Assembly (NCBI RefSeq): GCF_001742145.1
Contig: NZ_CP015749.1
Span: forward strand, 4,588,001 to 4,652,000
Direction: 5' to 3'
Source: Pectobacterium parmentieri
GTDB lineage: Bacteria; Pseudomonadota; Gammaproteobacteria; Enterobacterales; Enterobacteriaceae
Length of the DNA stretch: 64,000 nt
Shown here: positions 29,957 through 39,491 of the stretch, one piece after another
How the letters are laid out: every line of letters begins with the position of its first letter
How positions within the stretch are numbered: the stretch's first letter is position 1
Notes under the pieces: model-generated
Seen by the model: only the letters and a program-made list of their open reading frames with translations
Databases searched by the model: none
What the model was told of the DNA's origin: nothing
Position numbers and translations under genes: made by a program

Positions 29957-30507
29957 AAACGTCGATACTAATCGCAGTAGGGCTATTGTCGCCCTTTGGG
30001 GCGCTGGCACAGCTTAGCGAGCAGGATTATCAGCAGCGGATACAGGATTTCTTTGATGCCGGGTCACCTCTGTGTCTGGGCGAGAAGCAGTGGCCGGTAC
30101 ATAGCCCTAAAGGTGATGCACCCTGGAACCGTGGGCGTTTGCACGCACTGGTAGACGCCGGTTTGGCCTATGCCACGCCGGAAGGAACCAGCACGGTATA
30201 TCGTTTATCACCAGTAGGAGATAAGAACTGGCGTCAGCACGGTGACCTGTGTTACGGCAGGATGCAGGTGGGGAGTATTGAGAAAGTCGATCGCGTGAAT
30301 CAGGAACTGACGGTGGTGTATTTTACGTATCGTTTAACGTCACTGGAGAACTGGGCGCATAACCGGGCGCTACGCTTTGCCTTTAGCGAACTGGATAATC
30401 TGGTGGGGGGCGCGGGAACCACACGCTATTCGGCCACCATTCGTGAAGCGTTGGGCGGGGCGGCGAAATTGCAGGATTACCCTGTTCCAGTAGAACTGGA
30501 TTACTGA
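29953..30507 (+). CDS. Exported 20-kDa protein, unknown (CarF/CpmK-like?)
   Basis: A 184-residue protein. The signal peptide is about 1-19 (LSPFGALAQ), and a globular domain follows with two Cys (PLCLGEKQWPV, HGDLCYGRM) that could form a disulfide. It starts by a four-base ATGA overlap with the preceding gene. I do not recognise a catalytic motif. It travels with the two preceding exported proteins. A CarF- or CpmK-type assignment is a guess from memory and gene order only. Confidence 0.6.
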   Translation: MKTSILIAVGLLSPFGALAQLSEQDYQQRIQDFFDAGSPLCLGEKQWPVHSPKGDAPWNRGRLHALVDAGLAYATPEGTSTVYRLSPVGDKNWRQHGDLCYGRMQVGSIEKVDRVNQELTVVYFTYRLTSLENWAHNRALRFAFSELDNLVGGAGTTRYSATIREALGGAAKLQDYPVPVELDY

Positions 30508-30522
30508 AGTTAGATAAAAAAA

Positions 30523-30545
30523 CAGGGTGAACGCGGTTCACCCTG
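30523..30545. terminator. Terminator of kduI, shared with the converging operon
   Basis: CAGGGTGAAC, a 3-nt loop and GTTCACCCTG form a 10-bp stem. On the minus strand it is followed by seven T, an ideal intrinsic terminator for kduI. The plus side has only a weak T-rich tail. Confidence 0.88.
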
Positions 30546-30580
30546 CTGCATTTTACTCTCTTGGCATCGCCCTGAGGGGG

Positions 30581-31417
30581 TTAGCGTAAATCCAGCATCG
30601 CGATATGATCCATATCGTCAAACGTCAGGTTTTCGCCGATCATGCCCCAAATAAAGGCATAGTTTTTGGTGCCAACGCCGGTGTGAATCGACCAACTCGG
30701 GGAGATCACTGCCTGTTCGTTATGCATCACCAGATGACGCGTTTCATGGGGTTCACCCATCATATGGAAAATAATGGTGTCTTCCGCCATGTCAAAATAG
30801 AAGTAAACCTCCATTCTGCGTTCATGGGTATGCGTCGGCATTGAATTCCAGTTGCTGCCTTCTGCCAGACGCGTTAATCCCATGCTCAGTTGACAGGTCT
30901 CTACCACTTCCGGCACCAGATATTTGCAAATCGTCCGTTTGTTGCAGGTCGTGACGTCTCCCAACGGAGCTTTGATTGCGTCATCCTGTGTGATGATGCG
31001 TGTCGGGTAAACGGCATGCGCTGGTGCGCTGTTATAATACAGTTTGGCTGGTTTAGCTTTGTCGAGGCTACTAAAGGCTAAGGCCTTAGCGCCCTTGCCG
31101 ACATAGAGCGCTTCCTCGTTGCCAACCTGATAGCTTGTGCCGTCGATAACGATTTTTGCCGGGCCGCCGATATTGATCAACCCCAACTCGCGTCGCTCAA
31201 GAAAATAGTTCACGCCAAATTGTTTACCGATGCCGTCATCAAACGTTATCTCGCCATCCACCGGCATGATCCCGCCCACAACAATACGGTCGATGTGGCT
31301 GTAAGTCATGGTGTAGTGGTTTGGCGTAAATATCTTCTCAATGAGAAATTTCTTCCTCAGTTCGGTGGTATCAAGCGTTTTCGCATGCTCACTGTGTACA
31401 CTTTGTCTTACGTCCAT
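30581..31417 (-). CDS. kduI: 4-deoxy-L-threo-5-hexosulose-uronate ketol-isomerase
   Basis: Zinc cupin isomerising 5-keto-4-deoxyuronate to 2,5-diketo-3-deoxygluconate in intracellular pectin and uronate breakdown. It has 278 residues, the E. coli length. Metal ligands are visible in [16 protein letters not shown] (two His, Glu) and SWSIHTGVG (His). It lies 12 bp downstream of kdgT on the same strand, so uptake and isomerisation are co-transcribed. In soft-rot bacteria this gene belongs to the KdgR regulon; I could not identify a convincing KdgR box here. Confidence 0.96.
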   Translation of the reverse strand: MDVRQSVHSEHAKTLDTTELRKKFLIEKIFTPNHYTMTYSHIDRIVVGGIMPVDGEITFDDGIGKQFGVNYFLERRELGLINIGGPAKIVIDGTSYQVGNEEALYVGKGAKALAFSSLDKAKPAKLYYNSAPAHAVYPTRIITQDDAIKAPLGDVTTCNKRTICKYLVPEVVETCQLSMGLTRLAEGSNWNSMPTHTHERRMEVYFYFDMAEDTIIFHMMGEPHETRHLVMHNEQAVISPSWSIHTGVGTKNYAFIWGMIGENLTFDDMDHIAMLDLR

Positions 31418-31429
31418 TTTGCTACCTTT

Positions 31430-32386
31430 TTATGCGTGTTTAGGTGAAAAGCGTTTTGCCCATAATGCCGTAATGATGGGCACCAATACTGACGTCACGA
31501 TGACGCTGGTGGCGACTAACGCTGTCGCCTGTTGAGCGACGGGAGCGAATTCCGGTGCCATATTCGCGATCAGCAGAGGCGTCGCGACGGCGGCACCCGC
31601 GCTGCTGGATGCGGCCACACCCGCGGTTCCATTACCGCCGCCAATAAATTTATCCGCTAAAATCAATGGAATGCCGGTAACAATAATCACCAGTACGCCG
31701 AGGAAGATCCCTGCGAAGCCTGTTTGGAGGATCACCGATAAATTAATGGTGTTGCCCAACGCAAAGGCGAAGAAAGGGATCAGGGTTTGTACTGAATTAC
31801 CGAACAGTTTTCTCAAGTCCGGGTCCAGGTTGCCCAACGTAAAACCAATCAGGAAAGGCAGCACGGCACCGACAAATAGCTGAGGTTCAAAGGTCGCGAT
31901 ACCGCTGGCACCCAGAATGGCCATCGTCATCAACGGGCCGGACTCCAGAGACATCAGCACGAAGGCACCGGCTTCTTCTTTCGAACCATATTGGTTCATC
32001 AATGCGGCATACAATCCGCCGTTCGTCATGTCCATTGCCGCGACCAGCGCAAGAACGGAGATCCCCGCCAGCAAGCCATTTTGGATGCCATCTCCTGGCA
32101 AGAATGCGCCCGCGATCAGCGCTACAACCCAAGCGGTGGCGAGCTTTGTCACAACCAGTACGCCTGATTTTCTCAGCATCGAACCCGTCGCTTTAAGCTC
32201 AATAGATGCGCCCATGCAGAAAAACCAGACGGCCAGAATCGGGATCGTGCCAGTAATAAGGCCGTTGCTGAACGAACCTAAAAATTTCCCAGCACCTGGC
32301 GTAAAGGTATTACAGAACGCGCCCAAAAAGAGCGGAACCAGCATTAATCCCCCAGGGATTTTATCAATAGCTTGTTTGATTTTCAT
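31430..32386 (-). CDS. kdgT: 2-keto-3-deoxygluconate permease
   Basis: KdgT family proton symporter importing 2-keto-3-deoxygluconate and related pectin products. The 318-residue protein is highly hydrophobic with about ten helices, starting [20 protein letters not shown]. The conserved [17 protein letters not shown] and [12 protein letters not shown] blocks are present. It is the first gene of a two-gene operon with kduI, preceded by a 360-bp gap that carries two inverted repeats. Confidence 0.95.
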   Translation of the reverse strand: MKIKQAIDKIPGGLMLVPLFLGAFCNTFTPGAGKFLGSFSNGLITGTIPILAVWFFCMGASIELKATGSMLRKSGVLVVTKLATAWVVALIAGAFLPGDGIQNGLLAGISVLALVAAMDMTNGGLYAALMNQYGSKEEAGAFVLMSLESGPLMTMAILGASGIATFEPQLFVGAVLPFLIGFTLGNLDPDLRKLFGNSVQTLIPFFAFALGNTINLSVILQTGFAGIFLGVLVIIVTGIPLILADKFIGGGNGTAGVAASSSAGAAVATPLLIANMAPEFAPVAQQATALVATSVIVTSVLVPIITALWAKRFSPKHA

Positions 32387-32475
32387 AACAGTCCTGATTG
32401 TAAAAATAGAAATATATTCGGCCCGCCGTCAATGAAGACAGAGAGGTTTTTTATAAAATAACAAATAGAGTAAAA

Positions 32476-32495
32476 TAATAACGGATGTGTTATTA
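32476..32495. promoter_or_regulatory. Palindromic operator candidate upstream of kdgT
   Basis: TAATAAC-ggatgt-GTTATTA is a perfect 7-bp inverted repeat 90 bp before the kdgT start. Its size and spacing suit an IclR-family dimer, either KdgR or the regulator encoded next door; the arms do not match the KdgR consensus well. Confidence 0.4.
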
Positions 32496-32692
32496 CCCAA
32501 TTTTATTAATTATTGAAGATGCTCGTCCTTATTATAAAGTTGATGATTCATTTTTTCGTCACCTTAATGACTCTGTGTTCTTTAATGTTTTTTAGGTGAT
32601 GGAAACCCTTCCCGTAACGCTGGATTAGCGTTTACCGGTAATGATGTCGTAACATATTCGTCATGCTAGTTTTTGCGTGACTATTACTCTGT

Positions 32693-32721
32693 GAATTTCA
32701 ATTAATGGTAAATTGAAATTC
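32693..32721. repeat. Inverted repeat just after the IclR-type gene
   Basis: GAATTTCAAT, 9 nt and ATTGAAATTC form a perfect 10-bp repeat 26 bp beyond the stop codon of the minus-strand regulator gene. It has no T-run; it may be a weak terminator or a second operator for kdgT. The rest of the 32387-32746 gap shows nothing else I can support. Confidence 0.5.
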
Positions 32722-32746
32722 GCTATGGTTATGTAATAAAGATGTA

Positions 32747-33535
32747 TTATCTACTATCAGTGCTCCGGCTATTAATATGGGCGGTGATAGCCTTGCTGGT
32801 TTTAATCAGGCTCGCCAGATGCTTCTCTTTTTTTCCATTAGCATATTGCGATTGCATACCGTTAACGCCGATAGCGGCGATGACGTCACCATCCTGGTTA
32901 AAGATTGGAGCCGCCATGCAGCAGATTTCTTCTATATCTTCACCGTCATCTATTGCCCAGCCTTGTTCCTTAACGGTTTTCAGGTGTTGTAAGAAATCGC
33001 CTTTATTGGTAATTGTCCGGGGCGTTAAATACTCAAAGGTGCAATTGGCAATCAGCGATTCAATTCTTTCCTGTGGAAGCCAGGCTATGAGCACTTTTCC
33101 CAGAGACATACGGTTAAAAATGATTTTCTTACCTTCCCAGGATGTTTTTACAATGGCCTTGGGAGATTCTACTTTACTCAGGAAGAAACCATTATCGCCG
33201 TCCAGAATACCAAGATGGCAGGTCAACTCCGTTTCTTTGACCAGCTCATGCATAAAGTTAATCGTATCTTTACGCAGATCAATATTCTTTATTACCAGAC
33301 CACCCAGTTCAAACAGTCTCAACCCCAAAACATAACGCCCGTCAGCGCGCTGGCGTAATAGCTGTGTGATCACCAGCACTTCCAATAGATGATGTACGCT
33401 GCTTTTTGGAATAGACAAGTCAGTACATATCTCAGTGAAACTGGCTTCGTCGCGTTTGGCAATGTAGTCAATAATCATCACTAAACGGACCGCTGCAGGC
33501 GCTTTACTGTGTTCGAGTTGCTGGAATATATTCAT
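32747..33535 (-). CDS. IclR-family transcriptional regulator
   Basis: A 262-residue regulator. The N-terminal winged helix (about 8-75) includes SFTEICTDLSIPKSSVHHLLEVL. The C-terminal IclR effector domain (about 80-255) has CHLGILDGDNGFFLSKVE, MSLGKVLIAWLP and CMAAPIFNQDGDVIAAIGV. It is clearly distinct from E. coli KdgR in sequence, so it is a second IclR-type regulator. Being upstream of and co-directional with kdgT-kduI, it probably controls uronate uptake. A 36-bp palindrome overlaps its own promoter and suggests autoregulation. Confidence 0.85.
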   Translation of the reverse strand: MNIFQQLEHSKAPAAVRLVMIIDYIAKRDEASFTEICTDLSIPKSSVHHLLEVLVITQLLRQRADGRYVLGLRLFELGGLVIKNIDLRKDTINFMHELVKETELTCHLGILDGDNGFFLSKVESPKAIVKTSWEGKKIIFNRMSLGKVLIAWLPQERIESLIANCTFEYLTPRTITNKGDFLQHLKTVKEQGWAIDDGEDIEEICCMAAPIFNQDGDVIAAIGVNGMQSQYANGKKEKHLASLIKTSKAITAHINSRSTDSR

Positions 33536-33538
33536 GGT

Positions 33539-33574
33539 GTTCTATATATAAAACTATGGTTTCCTATATAGAAC
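33539..33574. promoter_or_regulatory. Palindromic autoregulatory site of the IclR-type gene
   Basis: GTTCTATATA and TATATAGAAC are perfect arms 16 nt apart, and the interior adds AAAC...GTTT symmetry. The site starts four bases upstream of the regulator's ATG, where bound protein would block transcription or translation. Confidence 0.55.
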
Positions 33575-33705
33575 AATAATAACGCAACGGTCATTTATTT
33601 ACCTAGATACAGATCACAAATTAATCTCAAATAGGTTGAATATTTCAATATAAATGAAACGTAGTTTTATTAGGGAAACAAAATAGCGATATTTGGGCAG
33701 GAAAG

Positions 33706-33735
33706 ATGCCCGACCTTGTTAATGAGGCCGGGCAT
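33706..33735 (-). terminator. Hairpin downstream of tex
   Basis: ATGCCCG and CGGGCAT pair, extended by CC/GG inside, 26 bp beyond the tex stop. On the minus strand CTTTCC follows, a modest U-tract. Confidence 0.5.
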
Positions 33736-33760
33736 TATTTAAATCATGGGAGGACAGTGA

Positions 33761-36118
33761 TTAACGCTTTTTAAATGCAGCGGCCAGCGCATCGCCCATC
33801 GCGCTGTTGCCTGCGGCGGATGTGCTAGCAGGACGGGGGCGTGATTTACCTGTTGGCTGACGCGGTGAGGTCGTGTTATCAGCGCGTGCATTACCACCGC
33901 CACGGCGCGATGATGTCTCACCCGGCTGCTCATCAAGCCGCATGGTCAGCGCGATGCGTTTACGTTGCAGATCGACTTCCATCACTTTCACTTTCACGAT
34001 ATCGCCTGCTTTCACCACTTTGTGTGGATCGTCGACGAAACGGTCGGCCAGCGACGAAATATGTACCAAGCCGTCCTGATGGACGCCGATATCCACAAAC
34101 GCGCCAAAGTTGGTGACGTTGGTGACTGCACCCTCCAGAATCATGCCCGGTAGCAGATCGTTTAAGGTTTCTACACCGTCGGCGAAGCTGGCGGTTTTGA
34201 ATTCAGGACGCGGATCGCGGCCCGGTTTTTCCAGCTCTTTGATGATATCGGTTACCGTCGGCACGCCGAAACGTTCATCGGTGAAATCCGATGGTTTCAG
34301 GTTACGCAGTGCGGTTGGATTCCCCATCAACTCCTGCAACGCCTGTTCGGTCGCGGCCAGGATCCGTTCTACAATCGGGTAGGCTTCCGGGTGAACAGTA
34401 GAAGCATCCAGTGGGTTATTGCCGTGGTTGATGCGCAGGAAGCCCGCGCACTGTTCAAAGGCTTTTGGCCCCAGACGGCTGACTTTCAGCAATTGTTCGC
34501 GGTTGTGGAAGCGGCCATTCTCATCACGCCAGGTCACAATGTTTTGTGCCATCATGCGCGTCAGCCCGGCGACACGGGTTAACAGCGCCACGGACGCGGT
34601 GTTCAGATCAACACCGACGGAGTTTACGCAGTCTTCGACCACCGCATCCAGTTTCTTCGCCAACTGGCTCTGGCTTACGTCATGCTGGTACTGACCAACA
34701 CCGATGGATTTCGGATCGATCTTTACTAGTTCCGCTAGCGGGTCCTGCAAACGACGAGCAATGGATACCGCGCCGCGCAGTGACACATCCAGATCGGGGA
34801 ATTCCAGCGCAGCCAGTTCGGACGCAGAGTACACCGACGCACCGGCTTCACTGACGATCACTTTCTGTGCCTTGATATCCGGGAACTGTTTCTGTGTGTC
34901 GAGGAAGAAACGTTCGGTTTCACGCGAGGCAGTCCCGTTACCAATCGCCACCAGCTCAACCTGATGCTTGAGGCACAGTGCGGCGATGATCGGAGCCGCT
35001 TTAGCGGCCTGACCGGTATGCGGATAAATGGTGTCGGTCGCGACCAGCTTGCCGGTGGCATCCACCACCGCGACTTTTACGCCAGTACGCAGGCCCGGAT
35101 CGAGACCCATGGTGGCACGCATGCCCGCAGGGGCGGCCATCAGCAGATCGTGCATGTTACGGGCAAAGACGTTGATCGCTTCGTCTTCAGCCTTCTCACG
35201 CACGCTGCCCATCAGTTCGGTTTCAAGGTGCAGCAGCACTTTAATGCGCCACGTCCAGCTAATGACGGCGCGTCGCCAACTGTCTGCTGCCGCATTACCT
35301 AGCCGCAGGTTCAGGTGGTCGATAATAATCTGTTCGCAGTAGCTCTCGCGCGGCGCGTCTTCGTGTTGCGGATCGGCATTCAGCGCCAATTGCAGTACGC
35401 CTTCATTACGACCACGGAACATCGCCAGAGCACGGTGTGAAGGCACCTGAGCAATCGGTTCGTGATGATCGAAATAGTCGCGGAACTTCGCGCCTTCCTC
35501 CTCTTTCCCCTCAACCACACGGGAAACCAGATGCGCGTTTTTCCATAGGTAGTTACGCACTTTTGCCAGCAGCGTCGCGTCTTCGGCAAAGCGCTCCATC
35601 AGGATATACCGTGCGCCGTCCAGTGCGGCTTTCACGTCCGCTACGCCTTTATCGACATCGACATAGGTCTGTGCCGCCAGCTCTGGCTCCTGGCTTGGGT
35701 CTTGCCACAGGCCATCAGCCAACGGCTCCAGACCGGCTTCAATCGCGATTTGTCCACGCGTGCGGCGTTTAGGTTTATACGGCAGGTAGAGATCTTCCAG
35801 CTCGGTTTTGCTCAACGTGCCGTTAATGGCGGTGGCGAGCTGTGCGGTTAACTTTCCCTGCTCGTCGATGGATTTCAGAATAGTCTGGCGTCGGTCTTCC
35901 AGCTCACGCAGGTAGCCGAGGCGCGTTTCGAGCTGGCGCAGTTGGGTGTCATCCAGCCCGCCGGTCACTTCTTTACGGTAACGGGCGATAAAAGGGACGG
36001 TATTTCCTTCGTCCAGCAGGCGGACAGCCGCGTCTACCTGCTCCGTGCGCGCCTGCAATTCGCTGGCGATAAGTTGGCTTAATGAATCATTCATAGGTCT
36101 GATATCAGTCGTCATCAC
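33761..36118 (-). CDS. tex: RNA-binding transcription accessory protein Tex
   Basis: Large S1-domain nucleic-acid-binding protein linked to transcription and stress tolerance, localised to the cytoplasm. ATG 36118 gives 785 residues; the alternative ATG 36094 ([14 protein letters not shown]) aligns better with E. coli YhgF (773) and may be the true start. Domains are the N-terminal Tex HTH, a YqgF-like RNase-H fold ([17 protein letters not shown] near 330), HhH repeats ([16 protein letters not shown]) and a C-terminal S1 domain ([28 protein letters not shown], near 650). The tail is Arg/Ser-rich. Its 5' end and upstream DNA are repeated at 54332-54480. Confidence 0.96.
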   Translation of the reverse strand: MMTTDIRPMNDSLSQLIASELQARTEQVDAAVRLLDEGNTVPFIARYRKEVTGGLDDTQLRQLETRLGYLRELEDRRQTILKSIDEQGKLTAQLATAINGTLSKTELEDLYLPYKPKRRTRGQIAIEAGLEPLADGLWQDPSQEPELAAQTYVDVDKGVADVKAALDGARYILMERFAEDATLLAKVRNYLWKNAHLVSRVVEGKEEEGAKFRDYFDHHEPIAQVPSHRALAMFRGRNEGVLQLALNADPQHEDAPRESYCEQIIIDHLNLRLGNAAADSWRRAVISWTWRIKVLLHLETELMGSVREKAEDEAINVFARNMHDLLMAAPAGMRATMGLDPGLRTGVKVAVVDATGKLVATDTIYPHTGQAAKAAPIIAALCLKHQVELVAIGNGTASRETERFFLDTQKQFPDIKAQKVIVSEAGASVYSASELAALEFPDLDVSLRGAVSIARRLQDPLAELVKIDPKSIGVGQYQHDVSQSQLAKKLDAVVEDCVNSVGVDLNTASVALLTRVAGLTRMMAQNIVTWRDENGRFHNREQLLKVSRLGPKAFEQCAGFLRINHGNNPLDASTVHPEAYPIVERILAATEQALQELMGNPTALRNLKPSDFTDERFGVPTVTDIIKELEKPGRDPRPEFKTASFADGVETLNDLLPGMILEGAVTNVTNFGAFVDIGVHQDGLVHISSLADRFVDDPHKVVKAGDIVKVKVMEVDLQRKRIALTMRLDEQPGETSSRRGGGNARADNTTSPRQPTGKSRPRPASTSAAGNSAMGDALAAAFKKR

Positions 36119-36262
36119 ATTAGTGGAATAAAAAAGTAGTGGAGTAAATAAGTCGTGAATTAAACAAGTGAGGACAGTTATACGGATTGAGCGGGCAAAA
36201 TGCCAGCCGCTGCCATCTGGAAACGCCGATGATCCCGTGTTGTTCCGTACAACCTTCTTTTA
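36077..36262. repeat. Left direct repeat of the microcompartment island
   Basis: The first codons of tex and about 145 bp upstream match 54332-54480 in the same orientation. Shared blocks include aatgaatcattcat, ggtctgatatca, gttatacggattga and the gcaaaatg segment, with about 85 percent identity by eye. The right copy lacks roughly 35 bp in the middle. The copies bracket the 18 kb island, so this marks the insertion point. The rest of the 36119-36443 gap contains only short repeats (acaccatg twice at 36363-36377). Confidence 0.8.
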
Positions 36263-36443
36263 TTGAGCTGTTTACTGGCGGCTGTACTTTCTTGTCAATA
36301 TTGGTATACGACAGCAACATAATCCTGACGCTGCACAATCATAGCCAGACTCTTCTTCGTTACACCATGACACCATGAGATCTCTTTTCATGGCCGGTGC
36401 GTGTATGCCGGTAACTTGTATTAAGGGATAAGGTAGTCGAGAG

Positions 36444-37559
36444 ATGGCGAGCTATTTTTTTTCTATTCCGAAAGTCTATTTTGGCGAGGAAGCCATTGGC
36501 GCGTTGCGTCGGTTGAACCATAAAAAGGTCGGGATTGTTACTGACGATTTTATGGCCAAATCGGGTAAAACTCGCTATCTCATTAAGGAAATGCCACAGG
36601 CTTGCGTGTCTATTTTCAGTGACGTAAAACCCGATCCGAGCGTTGAGATCCTGCTGGCAGGGGCGACACAATTTAAAACATTCAAGCCAGACGTCATTAT
36701 TGCGCTGGGTGGCGGTTCTTCGCTTGATGCCGCGAAAGGGATTAAGGTTGCTTTGGAAGAGTATTTTCCCGGTCACGCGATTGAGCTTATTGCCATTCCT
36801 ACCACGAGCGGTTCTGGCTCCGAAGTTACCTCCTACGCCATTATCTCCGATCCGAAGAATGGCCGAAAATATCCCCTGATTGCAGACGAACTCGTTCCAG
36901 ATTATGCCATTCTCGACCCGCATTTAGTGCTGTCTGTTCCCCGTCAGGTCGCGGTTGATACGGGTATGGATGTGCTGACACACGCTATCGAAGCGTTGGT
37001 CTCATCTGGCGCAAATGATTTTAGCGACGCATTGGCAGAAAAAGCGATTGCACTCACCTGGCAATACCTCCCGCATGTTTTCCAGGATGAAACAAATATC
37101 CAGGCGCGAACCCATATGCACAACGCGTCCTGTATGGCTGGAATGGCGTTTAACTCCGCAGGTCTGGGGTTGGTACACGGCATGGCGCATGCCATTGGCG
37201 GCATGTTACACATACCGCATGGCAAAATTAATGCGATGCTGCTGCCCCTGGTTATTGCCTACAACGCCTGTCACGCTCCTCACGTGATGGCACGTTACCA
37301 GAAGTGTGCCGCCATCATGGGCCTGCCGTCCACCACTGCGGAACACGCTCTGAACGCGTTAATAAACAGTATTCGCGATATGAATCGCTATTTTGGCATT
37401 CCTGCCACGCTGCGGGAGTTGGGCAAAGATCTCACTGATTTCGAATCCTTACGTCAACCGCTAATCGCCGCTGCGTTAGCGGACGGCTGCACCGCATCGA
37501 ATCCCTGTAAACCAAACGCCGTAGATATAGACCAGTTGCTGACAGAGATTGTCGGATAA
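36444..37559 (+). CDS. Iron-containing alcohol dehydrogenase (PduQ-like)
   Basis: Group III alcohol dehydrogenase of 371 residues that would reduce propanal to 1-propanol and regenerate NAD+ inside the microcompartment. The NAD-binding motif GGGSSLDAAKGIKVA lies near residue 92. Metal ligands are in DTGMDVLTHAIEA (Asp, His), LVHGMAHAIGG (His) and PHGKINAMLLP (His). It starts at ATG 36444 after AGGGATAAGG. No separate targeting helix is evident. It is the first gene of the plus-strand island operon. Confidence 0.92.
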   Translation: MASYFFSIPKVYFGEEAIGALRRLNHKKVGIVTDDFMAKSGKTRYLIKEMPQACVSIFSDVKPDPSVEILLAGATQFKTFKPDVIIALGGGSSLDAAKGIKVALEEYFPGHAIELIAIPTTSGSGSEVTSYAIISDPKNGRKYPLIADELVPDYAILDPHLVLSVPRQVAVDTGMDVLTHAIEALVSSGANDFSDALAEKAIALTWQYLPHVFQDETNIQARTHMHNASCMAGMAFNSAGLGLVHGMAHAIGGMLHIPHGKINAMLLPLVIAYNACHAPHVMARYQKCAAIMGLPSTTAEHALNALINSIRDMNRYFGIPATLRELGKDLTDFESLRQPLIAAALADGCTASNPCKPNAVDIDQLLTEIVG

Positions 37560-37684
37560 ATCTGGACAAGTTTGTCCTTTGATAAAAGGACGGTCAAAAA
37601 AGTCCTGCGTGACGGCAAAAAGCCTAATCCAGGACTGAATATTCTACCTATTGCTCCATCCATTACTTTCAGGTCGTTGACGTT

Positions 37685-38374
37685 ATGAATTACAACCAAC
37701 AGCAAGCCGAATTGATTACCCAGCAGATTCTTCAGGAGCTTGCAGCCCGTAGCACCTCGTTTGTTGACGTCCCGCCATCGCCTCCAGCGTTGGAAATTCC
37801 TATTGGTATCTCTAACCGTCATGTGCATCTGAGCCGGGAAGACATGGACGTATTGTTTGGCTACGGCTCCACGCTCACCCGAATGAAAGCGGTAAAGCAA
37901 CCCGGTCAATATGCTGCTGAAGAGACGGTAACCCTGCGTGGGCCAAAGGGTGAGTTAACTAAAGTACGGGTACTGGGGCCACTACGCAGCGCGACTCAAA
38001 TTGAAATCTCCGTTTCTGACGGTTTTGTTCTTGGCGTAAAAGCACCGATCAGAATGTCTGGCGACCTACAGGATTCCCCTGGCATCGACATCATCGGTCC
38101 CTATGGGCGGGTGACTAAAACGGATGGCGTCATTGTTGCCTGGCGGCATATTCATATTTCACCGGCAGAAGCGGAGAGATATGGCCTGCGCGATGGTATG
38201 GAAATCGACGTCGGCATTGAAGGGCATCGTGGTGGAATTCTTAGCCACGTTGTGGTTCGCGTAAGTACTGATGCTGTTTTGGAAATGCATATTGATGTGG
38301 AAGAAGCAAACGGCTTTGGCTTACGTAACGGTGATTGCATAAAACGCGTACTGACGGAATGCCATTATGGCTAA
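37685..38374 (+). CDS. pduL: Phosphate propanoyltransferase PduL
   Basis: Microcompartment phosphotransacylase converting propanoyl-CoA and phosphate to propanoyl phosphate while recycling CoA. The 229 residues start with an amphipathic encapsulation helix (YNQQQAELITQQILQELAA) and a Pro-rich linker. Two PduL barrels follow, with zinc-site motifs SNRHVHLSREDMD (about 45) and WRHIHISPAEAERYG (about 155). It takes the place of Pta in the lumen. The 125-bp upstream gap has a small hairpin TCCTTT-gata-AAAGGA. Confidence 0.93.
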   Translation: MNYNQQQAELITQQILQELAARSTSFVDVPPSPPALEIPIGISNRHVHLSREDMDVLFGYGSTLTRMKAVKQPGQYAAEETVTLRGPKGELTKVRVLGPLRSATQIEISVSDGFVLGVKAPIRMSGDLQDSPGIDIIGPYGRVTKTDGVIVAWRHIHISPAEAERYGLRDGMEIDVGIEGHRGGILSHVVVRVSTDAVLEMHIDVEEANGFGLRNGDCIKRVLTECHYG

Positions 38375-38461
38375 AAGCCCTGCAATCTGTCGGTTACATG
38401 ATTTGGCTGCCTGTCAGGGTGCGCTTAGCGTTGTCATGCGCCGCTGCTGAGAAGGGAAACT

Positions 38462-39217
38462 ATGGACTCGCAACGATTCTCGCACCTGCTTGATACCATT
38501 ATTGATGATGTCTTAGCGCAACGGAAACAGCGTTTACAAACACGCAATAGGGTGATGCGTGTGGTGTTGAGCGGTGAAGATCTCACGACGCTACCGACCA
38601 CTCTGGATTGCCTTGCGGCTCTGGATCGTAGTGGCTATTTGCTCGTGATGGTGTTTTCTCATAGCGCCATGCAATCGTCATTACACACCGCCTGCCTGGA
38701 AGGACTCGCACGGCGTGGTATTGACGTGTTGTGCGACAGCCGGGAGCCACATCAAACGGAGGACGCCTACAGCAGCCTCTATTTACCAGCGCTCTCCAGC
38801 AACAGCCTGAGCAAAATCGCATTGGGTATCCGCGATAATCTGGTGTGCCGCTGGGTTTTTCAGGCGCTGAGCGTGAATAAGGCCGTTATTGTCACGCTCA
38901 ATGCCGAATGTCGGCCTGACGTTGATAACCCGTTACCGCAAGCATTACAGGCGCGCCTTGCGAATTATACCAATACGCTTGTGGAATATGGTTTCACCGT
39001 GATCGGCCAACACCGTACAAGCACGAAACAAACTCTATCAGCGAGTCCCCACAAGCAATTGGTAACACTCAGCGATGTACGCCAATACCCGAGTGGACAG
39101 GTGTTGCATATCGGGAACCGCACGCTAATTACCCCTTCCGCCCGTGATGAAATCCGGGATCGCGGAATCGTCATCGTTCAGAGCCACCTGGAGGAAACAT
39201 GTATCTGGCAAAGGTAA
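38462..39217 (+). CDS. Flavoprotein-like microcompartment protein, unknown role
   Basis: A 251-residue protein with an N-terminal helix (SQRFSHLLDTIIDDVLAQRK) resembling an encapsulation peptide. A Rossmann-like segment follows (VMRVVLSGEDLTTLPTTLDCL, YLLVMVFSHSA) with the look of the flavoprotein-like proteins found in diol and glycyl-radical microcompartment loci. No catalytic motif is certain. It overlaps the EutN vertex gene by 19 bp, so the two are coupled. A cofactor-handling or assembly role is inference. Confidence 0.65.
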   Translation: MDSQRFSHLLDTIIDDVLAQRKQRLQTRNRVMRVVLSGEDLTTLPTTLDCLAALDRSGYLLVMVFSHSAMQSSLHTACLEGLARRGIDVLCDSREPHQTEDAYSSLYLPALSSNSLSKIALGIRDNLVCRWVFQALSVNKAVIVTLNAECRPDVDNPLPQALQARLANYTNTLVEYGFTVIGQHRTSTKQTLSASPHKQLVTLSDVRQYPSGQVLHIGNRTLITPSARDEIRDRGIVIVQSHLEETCIWQR

Positions 39218-39471
39218 CCGGTGCGTTGGTGTCGACCACCAAACACGCTTCGCTCAATGGTGCAAAATTGCTGATTGTCGCCCGTCTGGATGAATACTAT
39301 CAGCCCACAGGCACGGCACAGGTGGCTGTAGATTTTGTTGGTGCAGGCAATGGCGAAACGGTGATTGTGACCACGGGTAGCTCCGCGCGTATGAGCACCA
39401 GCAAAGAACACTCCGTCATTGATGCCGCCGTCGTCGGTATTGTTGATTCGCTCGATCTCAATGATCGGTAA
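39199..39471 (+). CDS. BMC vertex protein, EutN/CcmL family
   Basis: A 90-residue pentameric shell protein capping microcompartment vertices. It starts MYLAKVTGALVSTTKH, with GAKLLIVARLD, AVDFVGAGNGETVIVTTGSSAR and DAAVVGIVDS as the family blocks. GGAGGAAAC lies just before ATG 39199, inside the end of the preceding gene. Confidence 0.96.
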   Translation: MYLAKVTGALVSTTKHASLNGAKLLIVARLDEYYQPTGTAQVAVDFVGAGNGETVIVTTGSSARMSTSKEHSVIDAAVVGIVDSLDLNDR

Positions 39472-39491
39472 TTCCTACGTGAGGAAAAGCG

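Noticed and set aside
32387..32475. KdgR box directly upstream of kdgT
   Set aside because: No sequence with the GAAA...TTTC symmetry of the KdgR consensus was found in this stretch.
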